Positions 46,479 through 54,292 of a stretch of DNA of 64,000 bases are shown piece after piece. The notes under the pieces were generated by a model. It was not told where the DNA came from, searched no databases, and was given only the letters and a program-made list of their open reading frames with translations. The stretch is taken from NCBI GenBank assembly GCA_002095305.1, contig MIEI01000007.1, positions 1-64,000 on the forward strand, written 5' to 3'. Positions within the stretch are counted from its first letter, which is position 1. Every line of letters begins with the position of its first letter. The translations under genes and the position numbers were made by a program. Source of the stretch: Pantoea brenneri (GTDB taxonomy: Bacteria; Pseudomonadota; Gammaproteobacteria; Enterobacterales; Enterobacteriaceae).

Positions 46479-47831
46479 ATGTTCATAGGATTCGATTACG
46501 GCACGGCTAACTGTTCCATAGCCGTCAGTGAAAACGGCGCTCCACGTCTGTTAACGCTGGAAAACGGCCAGCGCCTGCTGCCGTCGATGATCTGTGCGCC
46601 TACCCGTGAGTCGGTCAGTGAATGGCTCTATCGTCATCATCAGGTGGCGACGCCCGACAGTGAAACCACCGCTCTGCTGCAGCGCGCCCTGCGTTTTAAC
46701 CGCGAAGAAGATATCGACGTACAGCCCAACAGCGTGCAGTTTGGTCTGACCGCGCTGCAACAGTACATGGTCGATCCGGAAGATGTCTGGTTCGTAAAAT
46801 CCCCCAAATCCTTTCTCGGTGCCAGCGGCCTGAAACCGCAGCAGATCGCCCTGTTTGAAGACCTGGTCTGCGCCATGATGCTGCACATTCGTCAGCAGGG
46901 CGAAAGCCAGCTTGATCAACCGATCGATCAGGCGGTGATTGGTCGTCCGATTAACTTCCAGGGCTTAGGCAGTGAAGAGGCCAACCAGCAGGCACAGGGT
47001 ATTTTACTGCGTGCCGCGCAGCGGGCCGGCTTCCGCGACGTGGAGTTTCAGTTTGAGCCGGTAGCGGCCGGTCTGGATTTTGAAGCCACCCTCCAACAGG
47101 AGAGCCGGGTGCTGGTGGTTGATATCGGCGGCGGGACCACCGACTGTTCGATGTTACTGATGGGACCGACGTGGCGCGACAAAGCCGATCGCCGCGAAAG
47201 CCTGCTGGGCCACAGTGGCTGCCGCGTCGGCGGTAACGATCTCGACATTATGCTGGCGTTCAAAACGCTGATGCCGCTGCTCGGTCTCGGCGGTAATACC
47301 CAGAAAGGCATCGCCCTGCCCGCCCTGCCGTGGTGGAATGCGGTTGCGATCAACGATGTTCCGGCACAAAGCGAATTTTACAGCGCCGCCTGCGGTAAGT
47401 TACTGCGCGATTTAGTCCGTGACGCGGAACAGAGTGAGGTGGTCGCGCGCCTGCTGAAAGTGTGGCAGCAGAAGCTGGGTTATCGTCTGGTGCGGGCTGC
47501 CGAAGAGAGCAAAATCGCGCTGTCAGATCGCGCGGAACATGCGGCGTCGCTCGACTTTATTGCCGGATCGCTGCAGGCCGATCTCAGCGTCAACCTGCTG
47601 CAGGAGGCGATCAATCAGCCGCTGGAGAAAATCCTTGAGCAGGTCCAGCTGGCGCTGGCCACCAGCCAGATCAAACCTGACGTGGTCTACCTGACCGGCG
47701 GCAGTGCCCGCTCGCCGCTGCTGCGTGCGGCATTGCAACAGGCGCTGCCTGACACGCCGATTGCCGGCGGCGATGATTTCGCCTCGGTGACCGCAGGCTT
47801 AGCCCGCTGGGCAGAAGTGATGTTCCGCTAA
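46479..47831 (+). CDS. yegD: Hsp70-family chaperone-like ATPase YegD
   Basis: The protein has 450 residues. It starts MFIGFDYGTANCSIAV (phosphate 1 motif of actin/Hsp70 ATPases) and has VVDIGGGTTDCSMLLMG (phosphate 2) and YLTGGSARSPLL near the C-terminus. It lacks the Hsp70 substrate-binding domain. Its function is not known with certainty. The ATG at 46479 matches the E. coli start and has a G-rich site upstream; the ATG at 46467 would add four residues. Confidence 0.93.
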   Translation: MFIGFDYGTANCSIAVSENGAPRLLTLENGQRLLPSMICAPTRESVSEWLYRHHQVATPDSETTALLQRALRFNREEDIDVQPNSVQFGLTALQQYMVDPEDVWFVKSPKSFLGASGLKPQQIALFEDLVCAMMLHIRQQGESQLDQPIDQAVIGRPINFQGLGSEEANQQAQGILLRAAQRAGFRDVEFQFEPVAAGLDFEATLQQESRVLVVDIGGGTTDCSMLLMGPTWRDKADRRESLLGHSGCRVGGNDLDIMLAFKTLMPLLGLGGNTQKGIALPALPWWNAVAINDVPAQSEFYSAACGKLLRDLVRDAEQSEVVARLLKVWQQKLGYRLVRAAEESKIALSDRAEHAASLDFIAGSLQADLSVNLLQEAINQPLEKILEQVQLALATSQIKPDVVYLTGGSARSPLLRAALQQALPDTPIAGGDDFASVTAGLARWAEVMFR

Positions 47832-47849
47832 GCGTGATCGCGCAGCAAA

Positions 47850-47880
47850 AAAACGGCGCCCAACGGCGCCGTTACTGTTT
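47850..47880. terminator. Bidirectional terminator between yegD and the porin gene
   Basis: AACGGCGCC (47852-47860) pairs with GGCGCCGTT (47865-47873), loop CAAC. Seven A precede it and ACTGTTTT follows, so the minus-strand transcript of the porin meets a T-run and the plus-strand one a weaker one. It sits between convergent stops. Confidence 0.88.
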
Positions 47881-47890
47881 TGACTGCGGA

Positions 47891-49237
47891 TCAGAACGCG
47901 ATATTGGCGCTGATGCCGCCGATAAACGCATCTTTCACTTCGCTGACCGCGCCAGGTGCCACCACATACTGCAGATTCGGGCGCAGCGACATCCAGTTGG
48001 TCACTTTGGCGTTGTAATAGACCTCGTAGTTATACTCCGAGCCGTCCTGAATCGGCAGATAGGTCGGGCTGTCAAAACTGCTCTCGCCGTTGGCCTGATT
48101 CTGCTGACGCAGCGAGCGGGTGTAGTCGCTATTGACATGAATACGCGCCGCGCCTACGCCAATTTCATCATCTGGACGCGCATCAAACGGCCCTTTCCAG
48201 GTAAAGGCGATCGACTGATAGTTGTCGGTTTTTGAGGTTTTGTGATCGTTCATCACCGCCTGAACCCGCACGCCCAGACCGCGATTCACATCGCCATCCT
48301 GTGCCGTCAGCTGTTGCTGCAACAGCAGGTAGCCGCCATAGGCGTGATCCTGATCCTGATACGCGCCGTTGCGCCAGCTGCCATAGACATCGCCATTGGC
48401 TGAAGAGTAGTAATAGCCGATGCGGTAGTTACCCGGCAGCTTTTGCGCGCCCAGCGTCGGTTTCCAGCCTAGTTCGACCGGCACCAGATTGCCTTCAGAA
48501 TTGCTGGTATCCAGACGGAAGCCGTCGCCGCGATCGTAGTTAGCCCGGTTCTGGTTATAGAATCCCACCTGGAAGAAAACTTCCGGGGTGATATTCAGTT
48601 TGATCCGGCCGCCCCACTGGGATACCGGCCAGTTAAACCAGCGGTCACCACGCCAGTTACCCGCCTGACCGCTGCCCAGCGCCAGGTTCTGGAACAGGTT
48701 GCCGTCGAAGTTATCAAAGTCCTCACCAACCGTCACCCGGCCAGCTTTCAGGTCGACCACATCGTTAAACAGCCCTTTGCGCAACCAGAACTGGGTCAGA
48801 CGCCAGGTCTGGCCACGACCATACACTTCCTGCACTGAAGAGAGCATGCCGGTGCGCTTGTCCGCCACCTGTTCGGACAGGTTTTGTCCGTCACGGTTGG
48901 TGATAGTCATCTGGAATTCCGCATCCTGCCAGTCCAGCAGTTTTTCCAGATCGAAATTGGTGCCGAAGCTCCACTGATCGCTGTAACGCATGGTGGTGTT
49001 GGTATCGGCCCCGCCGCCTAAGTTGGCCGCGCTTTCCATGGTGTAATTTACGTCAAATTTAATGCCGTCGTTCTGCAACTGCGTTCGGTAACCACCCCAG
49101 TCACCAAACATCCACTCTGAATCGGCGCTCAGCGCGTCAGCGGCCATCGCATGACCGGTTAACATCGCCAGGATCAGGGTGCCGGTTGCCACACGGCGCA
49201 GCGGAAAACGCTGCTCTGCTTGTTTATTTTTCATCAT
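47891..49237 (-). CDS. oprB: OprB-family carbohydrate-selective porin
   Basis: The protein has 448 residues. The signal peptide ends at GHAMA-ADA. The mature part opens with WMFGDWGGYRTQLQNDGIKFD, the family signature, and continues as alternating amphipathic strands to a final Phe (SANIAF), the outer-membrane insertion signal. OprB proteins form 16-stranded channels that favour glucose and other sugars. A strong CRP site and a good promoter lie upstream, so control by cAMP is expected. It is a single-gene unit with its own terminator. Two consecutive ATGs are possible starts. Confidence 0.9.
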   Translation of the reverse strand: MMKNKQAEQRFPLRRVATGTLILAMLTGHAMAADALSADSEWMFGDWGGYRTQLQNDGIKFDVNYTMESAANLGGGADTNTTMRYSDQWSFGTNFDLEKLLDWQDAEFQMTITNRDGQNLSEQVADKRTGMLSSVQEVYGRGQTWRLTQFWLRKGLFNDVVDLKAGRVTVGEDFDNFDGNLFQNLALGSGQAGNWRGDRWFNWPVSQWGGRIKLNITPEVFFQVGFYNQNRANYDRGDGFRLDTSNSEGNLVPVELGWKPTLGAQKLPGNYRIGYYYSSANGDVYGSWRNGAYQDQDHAYGGYLLLQQQLTAQDGDVNRGLGVRVQAVMNDHKTSKTDNYQSIAFTWKGPFDARPDDEIGVGAARIHVNSDYTRSLRQQNQANGESSFDSPTYLPIQDGSEYNYEVYYNAKVTNWMSLRPNLQYVVAPGAVSEVKDAFIGGISANIAF

Positions 49238-49300
49238 GCTTATTCTTATGTGAGTTACGGGGAATGACCCGCAGAGAATAGTGCTGAGAAAAGTTCAATT

Positions 49301-49329
49301 TTTGTAAATACGTGCGCACGATTAGTCAA
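49301..49329 (-). promoter_or_regulatory. Predicted sigma-70 promoter of the porin gene
   Basis: On the minus strand TTGACT (49324-49329, 5 of 6) and TACAAA (49301-49306, 4 of 6) are separated by exactly 17 bp. Transcription would start near 49294, giving a leader of about 57 nt. The CRP site lies directly upstream. Confidence 0.6.
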
Positions 49330-49348
49330 CTAACCAGTTTATTCGCGC

Positions 49349-49370
49349 AAATGTGAGCTGGATCTCAGTG
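49349..49370 (-). promoter_or_regulatory. Predicted CRP (cAMP receptor protein) binding site
   Basis: The 22-bp site has core TGTGA-N6-TCTCA at 49352-49367 and matches the CRP consensus at 17 of 22 positions. Its centre is about 60-66 bp upstream of the predicted porin transcription start, the range of class I activation. Sugar porins are commonly under catabolite control. Confidence 0.65.
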
Positions 49371-50069
49371 TGGTTACTCTTGCAGCAGCGGAGGCGAAGC
49401 GTGAATGGATGGGGGCGAAACGGGGCGCAGCGCACCAAGTGCCTCATATATAATCAATTAAATAATAAGATTATTTTGTTTTTAATGACCTCGTAATGAC
49501 TACATTTTGATAAAAAGCCCCGATTATCTGGGGCTCCTTTACCTGCGGTTGTAGAATCAAATTCAATTGATCTTCACCGAAATCACTTCGCGAGAAAACG
49601 TCTTGTGGTACCAGCGCCCCAATGGCTGGCTGTGTCTGATTTAATGCTCCGTCAATCTCTATCCTAGACGTGAAACAGTATTCGCATAACATATTTGATG
49701 CTCATGATAACTGCGGCGCACGGCGATATTTAACTCAACACTGGTACGATTTTTTGCAACCGCACGATAGTGGGGTAGTAAAAACCCCTCTCAATCGACC
49801 ACAATGCAACCGCATCAAGAGAGAGCTGTACCTCTTTACCCCCTTAGCGCGATGATTCACCCACCTCCCCCGTACACAAAACACCCGCGTTTTTGTGCAA
49901 CTTTGCAGAGTATGACAGGCAGCGCCGCGTCAGGGCTTGGCTGGCAAAAGTACCATCAAAAAAACTGTGCAGAAACATTCAAAGGCATGCAACTGTTTAT
50001 CTCTTTTATCTTTTAGGTTGTCTTTAAGGTTACAAGACGCAGCAGAAAGCAACATACCGCCCGACGCCC
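49371..50069. other. Non-coding, compositionally foreign stretch at the left border of the defence-like island
   Basis: About 700 bp with no credible gene: the few open frames are short and lack ribosome-binding sites or recognisable motifs. One strong minus-strand terminator (49514-49537) is present with no gene in front of it. GC content drops from about 49440 onward. I searched by eye for direct repeats matching the integrase end near 52300-53060 and found none. It may be decayed mobile DNA. Confidence 0.5.
49510..49537 (-). terminator. Orphan Rho-independent terminator
   Basis: AGCCCC (49516-49521) and GGGGCT (49530-49535) form a 6-bp GC-rich stem around an 8-nt loop; on the minus strand it is followed by TTTTTATC. 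No gene on the minus strand ends just before it: the HEPN gene stops more than 500 bp away. It may end the island operon transcript or a small RNA. Confidence 0.65.
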
Positions 50070-51032
50070 TTAACTAGACGATTCGCCACCAACATCTAAT
50101 TCATATACTGGAAGTACATCAATAAGGACAGTGCCGAATGTCATAAAAAATTGTAACGCTTTTTCAATGGCATCCGAATCAGGCCATGTGATCGATGTTG
50201 AAGGATGAGCGATAGAATTTCTTGTTTCCATTAATGAGTTTAAGTATGCCTCGGACTGCCTACGAACTGAAGCGACATCATTTGATGACCAAAATAATTG
50301 AAATTTAGATTGCTGGGCTAATTTTTCCCAAAGATTTTTAACTCCAGCCCGTTTAAAAAGATCTGCTAATACATCCGGCCTCATATTTTCAGAAGTGATT
50401 GATAGACACTTATAATTTATTTCCACGGGAGTTTCATCATGCAAATTATTATTCATTATTTTAACAAAAGACTTGACACCATTTTCGGCATGACCATACC
50501 TTCTTGGGTTTGAAATAACTTCAGATGTATATTTTAACAACCCCTCTTTCATTTCCTTTGGAAGTTGAGAATATTTTTCGACTCTTTCGGTTAAAGTTTT
50601 ACAGTATTCTTCAAAAGTTTCCCTGACAAAAGATTCAAAACGACCTGTAATAAATAACAGTAATGTTCCATTCAAGATCACTAAATTAGCATGATTGCTT
50701 CTAGATGTTGTATGAAGTTCGACAACCAATTCATCTAAAGTAGGGCTTGGAAGATTGTCAATTACTTCGGCATCACTAAAACCCTCTTCGATAATGGAAT
50801 CACCCGTACCTTCACCCGACTTAATGACATTAGTTTCAGTTGATGGAGAAATTGAACCTTCAACATTAATCTCGACTTCTGTAGTTCGAACTTCCTGTCT
50901 TCCTTCATCAGTATGAGAAGGGTTGTTAATTAGACGCTGCAGTCCAGAAAACTCTTTAATTTGCGCAGTTAGCTTAAGTAAACGTGATACTTTCTCAAGG
51001 TCAGAATGAAAATCTGTTAAAGTCGTATACAT
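50070..51032 (-). CDS. HEPN-domain ribonuclease-like protein (MAE_28990/RiboL-PSP type)
   Basis: The protein has 320 residues. Residues 1-30 are helical, about 31-100 form an acidic low-complexity linker, and about 100-320 are alpha-helical with the HEPN catalytic motif RNSIAH (R271-H276) in METRNSIAHPS. HEPN RNases are metal-independent and act as toxins or effectors in many defence systems. I recognise it as close to the MAE_28990/MAE_18760-type HEPN nucleases often found beside DUF262 genes. The ATG at 51032 has AGAGGGGG upstream; a TTG at 51050 is less likely. It follows the DUF262 gene by 11 nt, so the two are one operon. Target RNA and biological role are unknown. Confidence 0.8.
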   Translation of the reverse strand: MYTTLTDFHSDLEKVSRLLKLTAQIKEFSGLQRLINNPSHTDEGRQEVRTTEVEINVEGSISPSTETNVIKSGEGTGDSIIEEGFSDAEVIDNLPSPTLDELVVELHTTSRSNHANLVILNGTLLLFITGRFESFVRETFEEYCKTLTERVEKYSQLPKEMKEGLLKYTSEVISNPRRYGHAENGVKSFVKIMNNNLHDETPVEINYKCLSITSENMRPDVLADLFKRAGVKNLWEKLAQQSKFQLFWSSNDVASVRRQSEAYLNSLMETRNSIAHPSTSITWPDSDAIEKALQFFMTFGTVLIDVLPVYELDVGGESSS

Positions 51033-51043
51033 TCCATCCCCCT

Positions 51044-52222
51044 CTAGCAAGTTAAAATATTTTTAGCTAACTCAACACGTTCTTTTATAGAGTCTGTAGT
51101 ATTACCTTTACCGATTAATATGTTATATTCATCAGTATTAGGTTTTATGCCATTAAGGTTATCTCTTATTTTTTGGGGTGGCACTAATTGATTTGAGTCA
51201 ACCAAGCTATATGCTACCATTAGCGCATCATATAAAGGCCGACTTAACTTACCTGTCGAGGGTATTATAAATAAATCGCCCCCAAAAATATTATGCAAAC
51301 CATTTATACTTTCTAAAAAGTGATTCTCATAGATTTTGATCTGATTTTCATCGGCTGATTGGTATGCTTTTGCTGTTTTATCCAAAACCTTTCTTATTGA
51401 TCCTAAGGTACCTTCTGTTATAAGCCTTCTTATTGCAAAAAACCTTAAAATAAGCTCACAATCTGCCATGCTTCTAAAAAGTGTATTTTTTAGGAGGTCA
51501 GGGGAAGGCTCTAAATCTTCATTTTTAGTTTTCTCTGGTATGCCCCATGCATCAGTAAAAATTTTATTCCGCGATAATTTAGATACTAGTTCGTTAAACC
51601 GCCCCGGATAAAGTGCATTCCTAAGTTCTTGAGGGTTAAGTTGTACACCACCAGTATTAAGGCGTTTAAAAAGTATTTTCCGAATATCAACTTCATCATC
51701 TGAATAAGCGTTTGTTTCAGCTAACAGTACAACTGCGTTTATTGTTCTTCTAGCAAGCCCTCTTTGAATAAGCAATGGCAGATCTTTATATCTGTTTCCA
51801 TCTAATTCATTCCAAAACTCCAATCCTCTCAATGAAAACTCATTATTCATAAAACTTCTAAGAGTATCTATACGTTGCCTACCATCCATTATTTCATATT
51901 GATTATAATCATTTTCATATAAAAATATAGGAGGCACTGGAATATTCATCAAAAATGACTCAATCAACTGAGACCTTTTCTTTATATCCCAGCGATGCCT
52001 ACGCTGATATTTAGGTGAGGCATTTATGTAATCTCCTTCCTCCAAAGATTGTTTTAAATGATGAAGGGTAAAATCCATTGATGTTCGTATAACTTTCAAT
52101 TGGGAAATAGAGAATTTCTCCTCAATATTCATTACGGGAGATGGAGGGTTTTTTTCAGTTTCATCTCCTTCTTCATCAAACCATTCTTCGATTTCGTTAT
52201 CATCAATATTTTTATTAGTCAT
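51044..52222 (-). CDS. DUF262 protein (ParB/GmrS-like NTPase fold)
   Basis: The protein has 392 residues. The first 30 residues are strongly acidic. The DUF262 core carries YQRRHRWD (72-79), QLIESFLMNIPVPPIFLY, and the ParB-like motif DGRQR (113-117) in IMDGRQRIDTL. The C-terminal 200 residues are helical. There is no HNH (DUF1524) nuclease domain of the kind fused to DUF262 in GmrSD and SspE. In those systems the DUF262 part binds nucleotide and senses modified DNA. The ATG has AGAGG at 5 nt. With the HEPN gene directly downstream, it is likely the sensor or regulator of a two-gene defence module (inference). Confidence 0.82.
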   Translation of the reverse strand: MTNKNIDDNEIEEWFDEEGDETEKNPPSPVMNIEEKFSISQLKVIRTSMDFTLHHLKQSLEEGDYINASPKYQRRHRWDIKKRSQLIESFLMNIPVPPIFLYENDYNQYEIMDGRQRIDTLRSFMNNEFSLRGLEFWNELDGNRYKDLPLLIQRGLARRTINAVVLLAETNAYSDDEVDIRKILFKRLNTGGVQLNPQELRNALYPGRFNELVSKLSRNKIFTDAWGIPEKTKNEDLEPSPDLLKNTLFRSMADCELILRFFAIRRLITEGTLGSIRKVLDKTAKAYQSADENQIKIYENHFLESINGLHNIFGGDLFIIPSTGKLSRPLYDALMVAYSLVDSNQLVPPQKIRDNLNGIKPNTDEYNILIGKGNTTDSIKERVELAKNILTC

Positions 52223-52314
52223 AGCTGCCTCTTTCTATAAAAAGTATGTCGGCACATTTTGTCCCATATCCTATAAAAAAAGCAACAATTTATCAGAGGT
52301 AAAGTAATCACTTC

Positions 52315-52857
52315 ATAACGGTTTCCAAGCGTTTAACCAAAATGGTACAACCGCAAATGGAATTAGGCTTTCTCACAAAAGACGCGATCCGTTGCATTCT
52401 TGCAGCTCTTAACGGTAACAGCCTGAAAGCAGTTAAACTTTGACTTGCTATCGGGGCCAGATGGAATGAAGCGGCGAGGCTTATACGCGACCACATCTAC
52501 ACCCCTCGAGTGTCCTACATCACAACCAAAAACGGGCGGCCCTGCACAGTTCCGATATCCAAAGAACTTTCCGAATTGATAAGAGAAGGTGAAAACCGGT
52601 TACTATTTCCCGTTATTTATTACTTTCTCGCGCACAAATTATTCAAACGAGAAGCGCCGAAAAGTCCGGCCGGTATGGCAACTCATCTTTTCCGACATAC
52701 CTCCGCACAACATTTAACGGCGAGCGGCGGAAACATACTGGTTTTACAGCAGCTTCTTGGGCCTTCCAATATCTACCCGACAATGATTTATACCCACTTT
52801 ACCCTGGAGCACCTAGCGGAAGCCATCACATTAAACCCGCTAGCCAACCTTGGCTAA
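52315..52857 (+). pseudogene. Degraded phage-type tyrosine integrase (P2-like), C-terminal catalytic part
   Basis: In one frame the sequence reads ELGFLTKDAIRCILAALNG, then a TGA stop at 52441-52443, then LAIGARWNEAARLI (catalytic Arg), TKNGRPCTVPIS (Lys), HLFRHTSAQHLTASGG (His-Arg pair) and MIYTHF (Tyr). This is the catalytic domain of phage P2-type integrases. The N-terminal DNA-binding domain is absent, one stop interrupts the frame, and the usual GHS before the Tyr is GPS. It is dead as an integrase. It stands back to back with the DUF262-HEPN operon and shows the island came in on a phage-like element. Confidence 0.85.
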
Positions 52858-53066
52858 ATCTCTATCCAGCGCACCTAAGTGAAGTTCTAAAAAGGTGTGC
52901 CGTTTAGCTATCGTATTGTAAAGATAATCATTTTATTCTTACTGAAATAATCACGCACTGATCCACACTTTGACCATGCACGGTTGATTCAAAAGAGTTT
53001 AGATTGAGGTTGTTGGACGGGCAAATGATTATTAAAAAATATAAGTCACTGTTTTAAAATGCATAT

Positions 53067-53090
53067 TAAAGGGGCGCAGCGGCCCCGTTC
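53067..53090 (-). terminator. Terminator after the aldo-keto reductase gene
   Basis: GGGGC (53071-53075) and GCCCC (53082-53086) with a 6-nt loop are followed on the minus strand by TTTAATATG, immediately after the stop codon at 53093. The stem is short but GC-only. Confidence 0.6.
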
Positions 53091-53092
53091 TG

Positions 53093-54052
53093 TTAGCGGC
53101 TGGCGTCGGCCAGCTGTTCAATCTGTTCCGGCGTCAGCGTCAGCCGGGTTGCCCCGACCAGATCGTCGAGCTGGGCCAGCGAGGTGGCACTGACAATCGG
53201 CGCGGTGATGCTGGGACGGGCAATCTGCCACGCCAGCGCCACCTGCGTCGGTGAAACCTGATGCGCTTCAGCGATTGCATCCAGCGCTGCCAGGATCTTC
53301 AGGCCGCGCGGGTTGAGGTATTTTTCCACCACACCCTGCCCGCGCTGACTTTTGCTGGCATCGGCCGGCTGGCGGTATTTACCACTCAGGAAACCGCTGG
53401 CCAGTGAGTAGTAGTTAATCACCCCTAACCCGTGGTGGCTGACCACCGGCTCCAGCTCTGATTCGTAGGGCTGGCGATCGTAGAGATTGTATTCTGGCTG
53501 CAGGGTTTCATATCGCGCCAGCCCTTCCGCTTCGCTGATTTCCAGTGCCTGCTGCAGGCGAGCCGCACTGTAGTTGGAGGCACCAATTGCCCGCACTTTG
53601 CCCTCTTTAATCAGGCCATCAAAGGCGCTCAGCGTCTCGGCCAGCGGCGTGTCCTGATCGTCACGGTGCGCCTGATAGAGATCGATATAATCGGTTTGCA
53701 GCCGACGCAGTGAGTCTTCCACCGCCTGGCGGATATACTGCGGTTTCAGTCCGGTTTTCTCCGGCGAAAGCTCCATCCCAACCTTGGTGGCCAGAACGAT
53801 ACTGTCGCGTTTGCCGCTTTTCTTCAGCCATTCGCCGATAATGGTTTCTGATTCACCGCCTTTATTTCCCGGTGCCCAGCGTGAATAAACATCGGCGGTA
53901 TCAATAAACCACAGCCCTTTTTCCACCAGCGCGTCCAGCAGCGAAAACGAGCCAGGCCGATCCACGGTCCAGCCAAACACGTTGCCGCCAAACGTCAGTA
54001 CCGGCACCGAAATGCCGCTGTCGCCTAACTGTCGGGTTTCATTCTGACTCAT
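53093..54052 (-). CDS. Aldo-keto reductase
   Basis: The protein has 319 residues in a TIM-barrel fold. The catalytic tetrad is visible: Asp and Tyr in FIDTADVYSRW, Lys in VLATKVGME, His in LYQAHRDDQDTP. NADPH-binding residues lie in the C-terminal PIVSATSLAQLDDLV block. It reduces aldehydes or ketones with NADPH; the natural substrate is not evident. The frame is open to 54097, but the ATG at 54052 has AGGAG at 6 nt spacing. It is transcribed toward the island and away from mdtA. Confidence 0.92.
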   Translation of the reverse strand: MSQNETRQLGDSGISVPVLTFGGNVFGWTVDRPGSFSLLDALVEKGLWFIDTADVYSRWAPGNKGGESETIIGEWLKKSGKRDSIVLATKVGMELSPEKTGLKPQYIRQAVEDSLRRLQTDYIDLYQAHRDDQDTPLAETLSAFDGLIKEGKVRAIGASNYSAARLQQALEISEAEGLARYETLQPEYNLYDRQPYESELEPVVSHHGLGVINYYSLASGFLSGKYRQPADASKSQRGQGVVEKYLNPRGLKILAALDAIAEAHQVSPTQVALAWQIARPSITAPIVSATSLAQLDDLVGATRLTLTPEQIEQLADASR

Positions 54053-54292
54053 CATCTGCTCCTTAGTGGTGTATCGAAACGGTCTGTCACTGAGCATAGC
54101 AAAGCGAAACGGCTTCTTTATGACGATTGTGGTGTGATTAATGCCAGAAAAGGCATACTTACCCGGCCCTGACAGATATCCTTATTTCCTTCAACTTTTG
54201 CCCGTCAGAGGCGACTACAATCTGACGTTTGCAGGCTACCCGTTTGATGCCTGCGCCTGGGACTACATCACTGCTGGAGAGCAAGCAAAATA

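Noticed and set aside
49471-49692. 73-codon minus-strand open frame next to the orphan terminator
   Set aside because: The frame runs through the terminator stem itself and has no recognisable domain; more likely chance.
52308-52496. 62-codon minus-strand open frame at the integrase remnant
   Set aside because: It is the reverse of the degraded integrase frame, whose motifs are clear on the plus strand.
49371-53060. Direct repeats (attL/attR) bordering the island, or a tRNA at its edge
   Set aside because: None found by eye; no cloverleaf-like sequence is visible near either border.
54053-54292. BaeR box upstream of mdtA
   Set aside because: I compared the region with the published-type consensus from memory and found no convincing match; a matrix scan would be needed.
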